Positions 17,539-25,586 of a stretch of DNA of 62,665 bases are shown one piece after another. The notes beneath the pieces are model-generated. The model was given only the letters and a program-made list of their open reading frames with translations, was not told where the DNA came from and ran no database searches. The translations under genes and the position numbers were made by a program. Location of the stretch: contig NZ_BDBN01000059.1 in the NCBI RefSeq assembly GCF_001613005.1, forward strand, positions 1-62,665, read 5' to 3'. The DNA is from Nocardia nova NBRC 15556. Lineage in GTDB: Bacteria; Actinomycetota; Actinomycetes; Mycobacteriales; Mycobacteriaceae. How positions within the stretch are numbered: position 1 is the first letter of the stretch; the number at the start of each line of letters is the position of its first letter.

Positions 17539-17931
17539 TCACGCCCGGCTGCTGTCCGGCACAACATGTTTGGACTCGATCAGCCGTTGCTTCGCCTGCT
17601 GCTTCACCGGACAAATAGACACCGCACAGTCGCTGTGGACCTGCATAATGACGTGCGCAAAGCCCACTGTCATCACTGGCACAGGATCGTGATTCATCAC
17701 CCCGTACACCGCGTCTCCTTTCCGCACTCTCTCGTGATCGCGCCAGCGCGCTGCCGGGACTACGACAAGTTCGGCATTCCTTCCACTCGGAACCGAACCT
17801 CGATTGCCTTCACACCTCGCGGTCGAGTACTCCGCGCCAGGGCAGGCGTATTCGAACCGCACGGTGGGGCGCGTCTTCGGGAAACGAGCCACACTGAGGT
17901 TCACCTTGAACCTCGTCTCAAAAAAGGCCAT
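17539..17931 (-). CDS. Small protein with H-x2-C-x4-C-x2-K motif
   Basis: The 130-residue product is taken from ATG 17931 (MAFFETRFK); a GTG four codons upstream is possible. The middle is a basic alpha/beta segment. The C-terminus carries HSDCAVSICPVKQQAKQRLI followed by a Val-x-Pro. The same spacing of His, two Cys, Lys, Ala, Leu and Pro occurs at the end of the protein at 27808-28143, so it is a shared module and may bind a metal. It is the first gene of the leftward operon and faces the XRE-TPR regulator across about 70 bases. Confidence 0.55.
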   Translation of the reverse strand: MAFFETRFKVNLSVARFPKTRPTVRFEYACPGAEYSTARCEGNRGSVPSGRNAELVVVPAARWRDHERVRKGDAVYGVMNHDPVPVMTVGFAHVIMQVHSDCAVSICPVKQQAKQRLIESKHVVPDSSRA

Positions 17932-18004
17932 ACAAGAGGACACTGATAGGTCATTTTCTCCCGATGGCGTGGTTCACGCCCTTCTTAAGGGCTAAATTGG
18001 ACGC

Positions 18005-19276
18005 ATGACAGCACCCGGAAACGCCGCACTTCGCGCAGCCCGCCAGGCGCTCGGGTTCCGTTCCCAAGCGGCGCTCGCAGAGGCGTTGAACGAGACAGCG
18101 CGAACCATAGGCTTACGCGTCTCGATCAACGCACGGACTGTGCGCCGATGGGAGTCCGCCGAGCCTCCCTGGCCTCATCCGGAGCACGCAACCGCATTAG
18201 AAGCTCTGTTCAAGCGGCAAATCTCTGAACTGGGCTTTACACCACCATGGACCGGCTCGTCCGAGAGTGAGCGACCAGACGCATGGGGCACCAAAAGACC
18301 GTCAACCTGGGCCAGCCGTCACCTCGGGGGCCCTGACGCGGCTCTCCCGCCCTCTGTGTCGAACGACTTCATGTCGGTCACCGTCGCTCACAGACACCTC
18401 TATTGGTCGGTTCCGGCGGCTCGGCTGCACCGCTCGGTTGCCGAACATGCCGTACTTGGTACCGACCTTCTGGGCCAGATACACGGGACGGCGAAGGAAT
18501 TCCTGGCGCGGGCGGTGGCAGAGTCGGCACTGCTCGCCGGCCGACTGGAGTTCTTCGATCTTCAGCAACCAGACCTAGCTCAACGAAGCTTCGTTCTGGC
18601 TCTCCAAGCCGCCCATCAAGGGGATGATTCACTGCTCGGAGCAGCCGCCTTGGCGCATATGGCGTTCGCTCCGGCCTTTTCCGGCGACGCAACCAGAGCC
18701 GATGAAGCGCGAGATAAGGTGCGGGCGGCCCGCGCTTTTGCACGTCGAGGCGATGCGAGCGCCGAGATGCTCGCCTGGCTCGATGCTGTCGAAGCTGAAG
18801 TCGAAGCTCGCTTCGCCGATCCGCGCCGCGCGCTGAATCTCATCCACCACGCGGAGCAGACTCTGAGCGACTATGCGCCTGATTCGAACCCATCCCCTGC
18901 TTGGCTCGACTGGTTCTCCTCCGCGCGCCTCGCAGGTTTCCGGGGCAATACGTTGTTGATCGCGGGACGTGGACACGAGGCGCGGCAAGCGCTCGAACAG
19001 GCACTTAACGAGCTTCCTGAAGAGTCGATAAAGCAGCGGACCATCTACCTCGCGGACATCGCAGCCGCAGCCGTTCTCGAGCGCACGCCTGAGGCGGCAT
19101 GTGAGTACCTCAAGGAGGCCCTGGATCTTCTGGGCAAGAACTGGTACGCGACCGCGATGGACCGAGTCAAGTCCGTGCGGCAGTCGCTACGTGAATGGGA
19201 TTCACTGCCTGCCGTCCGAGCGTTGGATGATCGCCTCTACGAGTGGCATACTACGGTCAACTCGTCGCTCGGCTAA
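18005..19276 (+). CDS. XRE regulator with TPR domain
   Basis: The 423-residue protein starts at ATG 18005. It has a helix-turn-helix near the N-terminus (LRAARQALGFRSQAALAEALNE, then NARTVRRWES, residues about 7-55) in which the recognition helix ends in the RRWE typical of Streptomyces-type XRE regulators. The remainder (about 120-420) is a series of amphipathic helical pairs of TPR type, which bind peptides or partner proteins. It is divergent from the 17.9-12.9 kb operon and is the best candidate for its regulator. Its stop overlaps the convergent HAD gene by 4 bases. Confidence 0.82.
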   Translation: MTAPGNAALRAARQALGFRSQAALAEALNETARTIGLRVSINARTVRRWESAEPPWPHPEHATALEALFKRQISELGFTPPWTGSSESERPDAWGTKRPSTWASRHLGGPDAALPPSVSNDFMSVTVAHRHLYWSVPAARLHRSVAEHAVLGTDLLGQIHGTAKEFLARAVAESALLAGRLEFFDLQQPDLAQRSFVLALQAAHQGDDSLLGAAALAHMAFAPAFSGDATRADEARDKVRAARAFARRGDASAEMLAWLDAVEAEVEARFADPRRALNLIHHAEQTLSDYAPDSNPSPAWLDWFSSARLAGFRGNTLLIAGRGHEARQALEQALNELPEESIKQRTIYLADIAAAAVLERTPEAACEYLKEALDLLGKNWYATAMDRVKSVRQSLREWDSLPAVRALDDRLYEWHTTVNSSLG

Positions 19277-19929
19277 AGTGAGACGTTCTCTGCCGCAACA
19301 ATTTCAGACAGCTCGTTGAGGTCGCGGATTCGCCAATCGGAAAGATTCGCGACCTCTTCACTATCGCGAAGGATCCACCCCCAAGGGCCGCGCTGTATAT
19401 AGGCGGTCCGCATCCCGGCGCGCTTGGCTGGCGCCACATCGTTGTCGATCCTGTCACCGACGTAAACGATCTGGTCAGCCACACAGGGCGCGGCTTGAAC
19501 AACCTTGTCGAAGAACTCCGGCGCCGGCTTGTGGACACCCCAGTCATCGGACGTGGCGATGAAGTCCGTCGGAAGGTCGAGGTTTCGCAGAATCTGCCCC
19601 GACCGGACCGTCTGGTTGCCGACGATCCCTACCCAGACACCCAAGTCCCGTAGCTTCGAGAGCGCGGGCCGGACATCTGGGTAGAGGTCGTCCTCCCCGT
19701 AGTGCTCCGGCTGTCCAGCGTCCGCACGCGCCTGACGCTCGGCGGTAAGGTCGAAACCTGGCTTGAAAACCTGGAAGGTCTGAAGATAGTCCTGGCCACT
19801 CGCGATCGTCGCCCCGAAGACCGCCGCGAAAGTATGGCGAGGCACCCCGAGCCAATCCGCCCACGTGCCGTATTCACGGGTCTCATCGACAAGCGTTTCA
19901 CCAACGTCGAACACGACAGCCGAAATCAT
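19273..19929 (-). CDS. HAD-superfamily hydrolase
   Basis: The start is placed at ATG 19929 because the upstream extension is Arg/Pro-rich and lacks family features. The 218-residue protein shows motif I as VFDVGETLVDE (the second Asp replaced by Glu, a recognised HAD subgroup), motif II as GIVGNQT, motif III as KPAPEFF and motif IV as YVGDRIDNDV. Between motifs I and II is a small helical cap. It probably dephosphorylates a small phosphometabolite in the cytoplasm. It follows the methyltransferase gene at 53 bases in the same direction. Confidence 0.88.
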   Translation of the reverse strand: MISAVVFDVGETLVDETREYGTWADWLGVPRHTFAAVFGATIASGQDYLQTFQVFKPGFDLTAERQARADAGQPEHYGEDDLYPDVRPALSKLRDLGVWVGIVGNQTVRSGQILRNLDLPTDFIATSDDWGVHKPAPEFFDKVVQAAPCVADQIVYVGDRIDNDVAPAKRAGMRTAYIQRGPWGWILRDSEEVANLSDWRIRDLNELSEIVAAENVSL

Positions 19930-19982
19930 GCGAACCACCGTACCCGCAGCAGAGCAGGCAACAAGTTGACACTGCCATGCTG

Positions 19983-20822
19983 CTAGTTCTGCAGTAGATC
20001 CGTCCGTTTCCGAAGATGGACCACGTGTGGTCCCGCAGCGGTTGCGCGACCCTTTCTGCGTGCACCATAGGTTGCGACGAGGTCTGATGCGGAGTGGTCT
20101 TCGATGTGGCAGCCGTAAGACCGGAGAATGTCGTGGAATTCGTCGGCTACAAAACATGACAGCCACGGCTCCCCCAGTCGCGCAGCGCTTTCCGCACGCG
20201 TCTGGAGCTGGTCGGCCGTGGCCTCGTCGGGTGGGTAGAAGTAGTCGAGAACCGCTTCGCCGCCGTCGTGGGCGGTGATGTAGCGGAGCATGTCGTCGAG
20301 CGCTGGTCTGGACAGGTACGGCGTCACGCCGAGCGCGATGTAAACAGCGGGGCGGGTCCGGTCCAAGCCTGCTTTGGCCAATTCGCTTGCCAGCGTGGCC
20401 TGTTCGAAGTCGATCGGTACGAAGGTGAGACTGTCCGGGATGGTGATTGCGGCTTCGGCGAGTAGTTGTCGTTTCCAGTGCTGGGTATCGGGGTGGTCGA
20501 CCTCGAAGAATCGTGCGTCGTGGGTTCCGCGGTAGGCAGTGGTGTCGAGGCCGGCGCCGAGGATCACTACCTGATCGGCTCCCTTGGCGATGGCGGCGGT
20601 GATGCCGTCGTCGGCGAATCGGGAGCGTGCGAGCACATACAGGCCCCGGCGCTCGGCTACGTCGGTGGCAAGTCCGCGGTCGAGCACGGTTTCGTCGAGG
20701 ACAGGGGCGCAGAGTATTCGCTCGGCGAGCGGGTCGGCGAGGATCTCTGGGTGCAGCTTCGAGTACTTGGCTCTGATGTGCGCCATGGCTGCGGCGGTTT
20801 TGCTGGGTCGTCCGGTCTGCAT
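19983..20822 (-). CDS. PPM1/LCMT-type SAM-dependent methyltransferase
   Basis: The product is 279 residues from ATG 20822, which has AGAGG six bases upstream and lies 2 bases after the P450 stop. An ATG 18 bases earlier lacks a binding site. It has the layout of the mycobacterial TIGR00027-like family: an N-terminal helical part, then VVILGAGLDTTAYRG (SAM motif I), FFEVDHPDTQ (acidic loop), FVPIDFEQ and YIALGVTPYL. Family members are presumed O-methyltransferases acting on small lipophilic substrates or carboxylates. The tight coupling to a P450 suggests a tailoring step in the same pathway. Confidence 0.9.
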   Translation of the reverse strand: MQTGRPSKTAAAMAHIRAKYSKLHPEILADPLAERILCAPVLDETVLDRGLATDVAERRGLYVLARSRFADDGITAAIAKGADQVVILGAGLDTTAYRGTHDARFFEVDHPDTQHWKRQLLAEAAITIPDSLTFVPIDFEQATLASELAKAGLDRTRPAVYIALGVTPYLSRPALDDMLRYITAHDGGEAVLDYFYPPDEATADQLQTRAESAARLGEPWLSCFVADEFHDILRSYGCHIEDHSASDLVATYGARRKGRATAAGPHVVHLRKRTDLLQN

Positions 20823-20824
20823 GA

Positions 20825-22123
20825 TCAGCCTCTCGTCCATGGGAAAGTCGGGAATTCAGCTCGCTGCGGGGGCGGTGGAGCGGAGCGGTTGTCGGGTGGA
20901 AACACGACTGGTAGCGCGGCGAGGGATCGATGGAACGGGCCCGGCCGGTACTGCAGCTCCTCGTTCGGTACCGCCAGCTGGATATCTGGTATGAGATCGA
21001 GCAGGTAGTCGATTGCGTCCTGCGCGATCAGGTATGCCGTATTTCTGGCGGGGCAGGCGTGTGGGCCGGTGCCGAAAGCCAGGTGCGAGCGATTACCCGA
21101 CAGGTCGGCGTCGTTGGTGCTGATTGCGGGGTCGTTGTTGCAGGCGGCGATGCTGATGACGACCGGCTGGTGTGCGGGCAGCCATGTGGAGTCCACGAAG
21201 ATCGGCTGCCGTGGGTAGGTGATGGAGAAGTTGGCCATCGGCGGGTCCTTGAACAGGACCTCGTCGAGAGCGTCGCGGGTGTGCAGGCTGCCACCGAGCA
21301 AGCTGCCACCGAATCGGTCGTCGGTGCACATCAGCCGCAGGGCGTTGCAGATGAGATCCGGCACCGCTTCCAGGCCGGCGCCGTAGAAGCTCATCAGCTG
21401 GGCGATCACCTCGTGGTCGTCGAGCCGGGCCGGATGTTGTATGAGCCACGAGGTGATGTCGTCGCCGAGTTGGTCATGCTTGAGTGCGACAAGCTCGGCC
21501 AGTGCTTCGGTGAGCGCGTTCACGCCGGCCCGCGCAGTCGCGTCGCTGTCGAACCGCGCTGCCGTGCCCGCGGCGACCTGATGGTCGATATTCCCCGAGT
21601 GGCTCTCGTCGGCGCCCGCAATGAGTTCGGTCAGCACGGAGAAAACCAGGGGGTAGGCGTATTGAGAGACCAAGTCGGCACTGCCTACCGGCCGGAAAGC
21701 CGCGATCAGTGGGCCGGCGAGGCGCTCGATTCGTGCGTGCATGGCATGCAGATCGAGACGTTCGATGGCTGCGACGGATGGTTGGCGATAACGAGTGTGC
21801 TCGGGCCCGGTGGTGTATCGCGCGGCCGGATGCCACTCCATCATCGGCCGCAGCGAACAGTCCTCGGGAATGGTCTGCTGCCAGTATCTGGGGTCGGCCG
21901 GAAAGTGCTCGGGATCGTGGAGGATCCGCACGGCTGTGTGGTAGCCGAGAACGAGGGTCGCCGGGACGCCGGGCGCCAGCTCGACTGGCGCCAGCGTGCC
22001 GTACTGCTGCCGCAGTGCTCGGTAGACCGCGTGCGGATCTCGTCGAAACTGTTCGTCGTGGATCGGGACGCGGCGGTCGTCGTCGGTTTCGACGGGCGAG
22101 CCATGGACAATAGGGCATGTCAA
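20825..22123 (-). CDS. CYP157-like cytochrome P450 without EXXR
   Basis: The 432-residue protein starts at TTG 22123, with GGAG ten bases upstream. The heme loop is AFGTGPHACPARN with Cys357 as thiolate ligand. The K-helix, which in nearly all P450s has E-x-x-R, reads DEVLFKDPP here (Glu288 to Phe291), so the Arg is missing. The I-helix has FYGAGLEAVPD, without the usual acid-Thr pair. This combination is known for the Streptomyces CYP157 family, where EXXR is replaced by E-V-x-W-like sequence and which are often in conservon operons. No conservon genes are seen here; the partner is a methyltransferase. It may have unusual oxygen activation or a structural role. Confidence 0.9.
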   Translation of the reverse strand: MTCPIVHGSPVETDDDRRVPIHDEQFRRDPHAVYRALRQQYGTLAPVELAPGVPATLVLGYHTAVRILHDPEHFPADPRYWQQTIPEDCSLRPMMEWHPAARYTTGPEHTRYRQPSVAAIERLDLHAMHARIERLAGPLIAAFRPVGSADLVSQYAYPLVFSVLTELIAGADESHSGNIDHQVAAGTAARFDSDATARAGVNALTEALAELVALKHDQLGDDITSWLIQHPARLDDHEVIAQLMSFYGAGLEAVPDLICNALRLMCTDDRFGGSLLGGSLHTRDALDEVLFKDPPMANFSITYPRQPIFVDSTWLPAHQPVVISIAACNNDPAISTNDADLSGNRSHLAFGTGPHACPARNTAYLIAQDAIDYLLDLIPDIQLAVPNEELQYRPGPFHRSLAALPVVFPPDNRSAPPPPQRAEFPTFPWTRG

Positions 22124-22266
22124 TGTAACGTCACTCCATTTATCGGAGCCCCAAAATGCACGACTGGGGGCCTGGCATCAGTAGCGTCGCCTGCGCAAAA
22201 TTGGAATTACCTGGAATTCAGTCAAAAGAGTGCCAGATTCGACGGCGTCACCGGAACCGGTTGTAC

Positions 22267-22511
22267 ATACCCAAAAACCCACCTACCCACGGCGGAAATC
22301 AATGCTGTGGATGCGCCATAGATGCGCGCCGCGAAGGGACGGACCAACGGATAGGAGACGCTGAAGTCGCAGCGTGTCAGGGATTTTCGAGCCGTCCGCA
22401 CCAATCCACGGGAAGCGGAATGAAACGTCGAATGCGGGGCGACTTTTCGCTATACCCATTAGACCTTGCGACGTGATGGGTATATACTCAAAAACCTACC
22501 TACCCACGGCG
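22267..22511. repeat. 28-bp direct repeat in the P450/LuxR divergent region
   Basis: Positions 22267-22294 and 22484-22511 match at 26 of 28 bases. Each copy contains CAAAAACCNACCTACCCACG preceded by ATAC and followed by GCG. The copies are 217 bases apart in the 442-base gap between the P450 (leftward) and the LuxR-type regulator (rightward), one serving each side. Each begins at a GGGTAT-type decamer, so the whole unit looks like an extended operator. Confidence 0.65.
22451..22484. promoter_or_regulatory. Inverted repeat TATACCCAT-N16-ATGGGTATA upstream of the LuxR gene
   Basis: Two perfect 9-base arms (22451-22459 and 22476-22484) are separated by 16 bases, with a centre-to-centre distance of about two and a half helical turns. 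The right arm runs into the second copy of the 28-bp direct repeat and lies about 80 bases before the regulator's start. This is a plausible autoregulatory operator. Confidence 0.6.
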
Positions 22512-22565
22512 TGCGGAGCCTGCCGGGGAGACCGTGCGCCCCTTTTTCGCGATATAGTTGCCGAC

Positions 22566-25133
22566 ATGATCAAACCAGGGGGGAAAGCACTCGGTACGGT
22601 ACCGGCGCCGACGCATGGCTTCGTCGGCCGCGAAGATGAACTCGAGTTCGTCAGCACTTTGCTGACATCGGGGCCGCATCGGCTGATCACCTTGGCGGGG
22701 CCCGGGGGAATCGGGAAGACGCGGCTCGCCGACGAGACGGTTCGTCGAGTCAAGGCTCAGGGGCTTCGGGTGCACTGGGTACCGCTCGCACGACTCCCTG
22801 TGGACGCGGAGTACGTCCAGGTGGAACGGGCCACCGCCTCTGCGGTGATCTCGGCCGATTTCTCCAATCGCCCGACCTTCGACGCGCTGGAAGCATCCCT
22901 GCGCGGAGTCGACGGGGCGGCGCGCAGTGACCGTGTGCTGCTCGTGCTCGACAACGCTGAGCACGTCCTCGATGCTCTCCGCACTATGATCGAGCGGCTA
23001 CTCGACCGGCTGCCGAACCTGGTCATCATGGCCACCAGTCGCAGCCCGGTGGCCTGGCGCGACGAGTATCTGCACGTGGTTCGGCAGTTGTCGGCCTCCG
23101 ATGCTCTGATGATGTTTCGCCAACGCACCGAACTGATCGGCCGGGCTGTGGAGTGGAGCGCGAAAGACACCGCGACTGCGGCCGAGATCTGCAAACACAT
23201 CCAATACCACCCGTTGTACATCCAACTGGCGGTCGGACGGCTGCGGTATCAGGCTTTGACCGATCTCTGCAATGAGCTCACCGGCCGCGCGGACGACAAG
23301 CGGCTGGAGTGGACGACCGGAGCGCGTGCAGGCGCCGATGCCCGGCACCTCGGAATCACCAACGTCATCGCCTGGAGCTACCAGCTGTGCAGCGAGAAGG
23401 AAAAACTGCTGTTCACACGGCTGTCAGCGTTCGCGCCAGCAGGTGACATCAACCTCGACGACACCGATGATGCCGCGGATGCGGGTGCCGGCCTCGACGC
23501 GGTCATCGCGGTGTGCAGCGACGACGAGCACCCGAACGAGGACAGCGGTGACGAGGAACAGGTGAAGCTGTCCACACGGGAGATCGCTGGGTTGCTGGAA
23601 AGCCTCGCCGACAAATCGCTGGTCACGATCCATATCACCGCGAGCGGCCAGCGGTACTCGATGCCCGAGACGTTGCGGGTGTACGCATGGGACCGGCTGC
23701 GCGACAACGGCCCCTGCGAACCCACGCGGTTGGCTCGACGACACCTCGCCTACTACCGAGACCGAGTGGCACAGGCCGCACACAATTGGTTCAGCGCGCA
23801 CGAACGTGAACTTGTGCAGTGGGCACGGTCGGCGTGGGGCAATATCGTGGCGGCGATCGAGGCCAGTATCACCGTCGAGGGCGAAGCCGCAGCCGGTCTG
23901 GAGATGTGCCGGGGCCTGATCACCCTGCGCGTCCCCTTCGTGCGAGGGTCGATCCGCGACATCCGCAGCCTGTCCGAAAGGTGTCTGGACGCCAGTCGTG
24001 CACTGACACCGCAACCCATCGACCTACAGATCGAACTGAAAGCCGCGCTGGCATGGCTGGCCATACGGTCAGGCCAGGGGCCGGAAGCTACAAGCCTGAT
24101 CAATGAGGTGATCCCACACCATCTCTCGGACAGTACCGACTGGTTGAACCACCCCGAACTGGATCGCGGCCTGCCGCCCATCATCGAACTCGCGGAGGGC
24201 ACCAGGCTCTTCCTCTCCGACGAAGACGAACGAGCCATCCTCGTTATACGGCGGGCGCGTGTGAAGTTCCACGACGTCGGCGACCCCGCAGAGGTGTTCG
24301 CAGGGATGTTCGGCGCTCTGGCCGCCGCGCTGCTCGGATCGGCCGCGGAGGCTCACCAGATCGCCCGCTGCGCTGTCGACCACGCAGAAGCATCGGGAGC
24401 GACCGGGGCAACGTCGTGGGTGAAGCTGGCCTGGGCCGTCACGTTGACCAAACACGGCGACCCGCACGAAGCAGCTGCGGTGCTGCGCGACACACTGTCC
24501 TATCAGCTGGCGTTCGGCGACCAGTGGGGCGCGATGTGGAGCGCTGTCCTGCGGACCTGGGCGCTGGAACGCATGATCGTCGGCGACGATCCCGATCGAG
24601 ATTGGAAGCTAGCCAACGAGATCGCGCAAATTCTGGGCGGCACCGAAACCCTGCGCCGCCACCTCGGCGTCGACATCACAAGCATGGGATGCTTCGCCAA
24701 GATGTCTCTTCAGGCCGAGACATCAGCGCACGCAGTACTCGGCGACGAGAAGTTCGCTGCCGAGATGGCCCGCGGCGCCGAACTCGACCCCCACACCAAT
24801 GACGTACACCGGCTTGCGCTCGGAGAACCTGTCCTCACCGTCGACCCGTCGCCTAGCGAGGTCGCCCGCCACGGCGGACGAACAGCACCCAACAGCCCGC
24901 TCAAATACGTGGCGACGCCCTGGGAGAAGCTCAGCACCACCGAGCAAGAGGTCGCCGTTCTGGCAGCAGCGGGGAATTCGAATGCCAAGATAGCCAGGCA
25001 CCGCCAAACGTCTGTCAGGACCGTCGACCGACAAATATCTTCAGTTCTCGACAAACTCGGCATCCGGAGCCGCCATCGCATCGCCGAATTCGTGCCGGAT
25101 CATCTCCGGCCACAGCAACGCAGACTCCGGTAA
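22566..25133 (+). CDS. Large LuxR-type regulator with AAA/NB-ARC-like ATPase domain
   Basis: The start is placed at ATG 22566 because the family begins a few residues before GFVGRE; no strong ribosome-binding site is seen. The 855-residue protein has a P-loop (AGPGGIGKTRLA, 44-55), Walker B (VLLVLDNAEHV, about 118-128) and an ATSR sensor segment. An acidic insert (about 295-335) and a long helical TPR-like region follow. The C-terminal LuxR/GerE helix-turn-helix is at about 785-840 (LSTTEQEVAVLAAAGNSNAKI ... SVRTVDRQISSVLDKLGI). This is the pathway-specific activator type found in actinobacterial natural-product clusters. It lies between the P450/methyltransferase pair and the FAD monooxygenase operon and probably controls both. 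Confidence 0.9.
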   Translation: MIKPGGKALGTVPAPTHGFVGREDELEFVSTLLTSGPHRLITLAGPGGIGKTRLADETVRRVKAQGLRVHWVPLARLPVDAEYVQVERATASAVISADFSNRPTFDALEASLRGVDGAARSDRVLLVLDNAEHVLDALRTMIERLLDRLPNLVIMATSRSPVAWRDEYLHVVRQLSASDALMMFRQRTELIGRAVEWSAKDTATAAEICKHIQYHPLYIQLAVGRLRYQALTDLCNELTGRADDKRLEWTTGARAGADARHLGITNVIAWSYQLCSEKEKLLFTRLSAFAPAGDINLDDTDDAADAGAGLDAVIAVCSDDEHPNEDSGDEEQVKLSTREIAGLLESLADKSLVTIHITASGQRYSMPETLRVYAWDRLRDNGPCEPTRLARRHLAYYRDRVAQAAHNWFSAHERELVQWARSAWGNIVAAIEASITVEGEAAAGLEMCRGLITLRVPFVRGSIRDIRSLSERCLDASRALTPQPIDLQIELKAALAWLAIRSGQGPEATSLINEVIPHHLSDSTDWLNHPELDRGLPPIIELAEGTRLFLSDEDERAILVIRRARVKFHDVGDPAEVFAGMFGALAAALLGSAAEAHQIARCAVDHAEASGATGATSWVKLAWAVTLTKHGDPHEAAAVLRDTLSYQLAFGDQWGAMWSAVLRTWALERMIVGDDPDRDWKLANEIAQILGGTETLRRHLGVDITSMGCFAKMSLQAETSAHAVLGDEKFAAEMARGAELDPHTNDVHRLALGEPVLTVDPSPSEVARHGGRTAPNSPLKYVATPWEKLSTTEQEVAVLAAAGNSNAKIARHRQTSVRTVDRQISSVLDKLGIRSRHRIAEFVPDHLRPQQRRLR

Positions 25134-25227
25134 CAGCAGAGCCTCGCTCGCGTTGCACAGGGCGCAGTGCCGTATGCAGCTGCGCCTTTGTCCTGGTTAT
25201 GCGGATGACTTGCATGTCTATCCACAA

Positions 25228-25409
25228 GTATGTACCCACGCGAACCATTCGCACGGCTCGCCGCCGACAGAATGCATGGGCTTCTCCATTTATATTCACA
25301 TAGAAGGAACCGGGCAACCGGCAGAACAACTACCAGGTTGAGGGCCAGTTTTATCTCCACCGAGAGGGTCGTGGGTAAGTACTGTTCAGGTCGGCATATG
25401 GGTATGTAC
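25228..25409. promoter_or_regulatory. GGGTATRTAC-type decamers upstream of the FAD monooxygenase
   Basis: The 453-base gap between the LuxR gene and the monooxygenase gene holds GTATGTACCC at 25228-25237 and GGGTATGTAC at 25400-25409. The same decamer occurs as GTACATACCC at 22263-22272 and as GGGTATATAC at 22478-22487 upstream of the P450 and LuxR genes. Nothing else is seen in the gap. The recurrence suggests binding sites of one regulator. Confidence 0.55.
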
Positions 25410-25586
25410 CGATTCGGATGCAGCGCGAATATGTGACAGTCGTGTTGTCCCGTTCCAACGCTTTCTCCGGCGGAGAGAGCCGTGCGAGCACTGCTGTATC
25501 CAGATGTTCGGATCGCCACCGCGCGGTGTCCGGTCCTGCCTATTCGCCATGCTGCCGGATTTTCGGCACAGCACGAAGGGTTCCCC

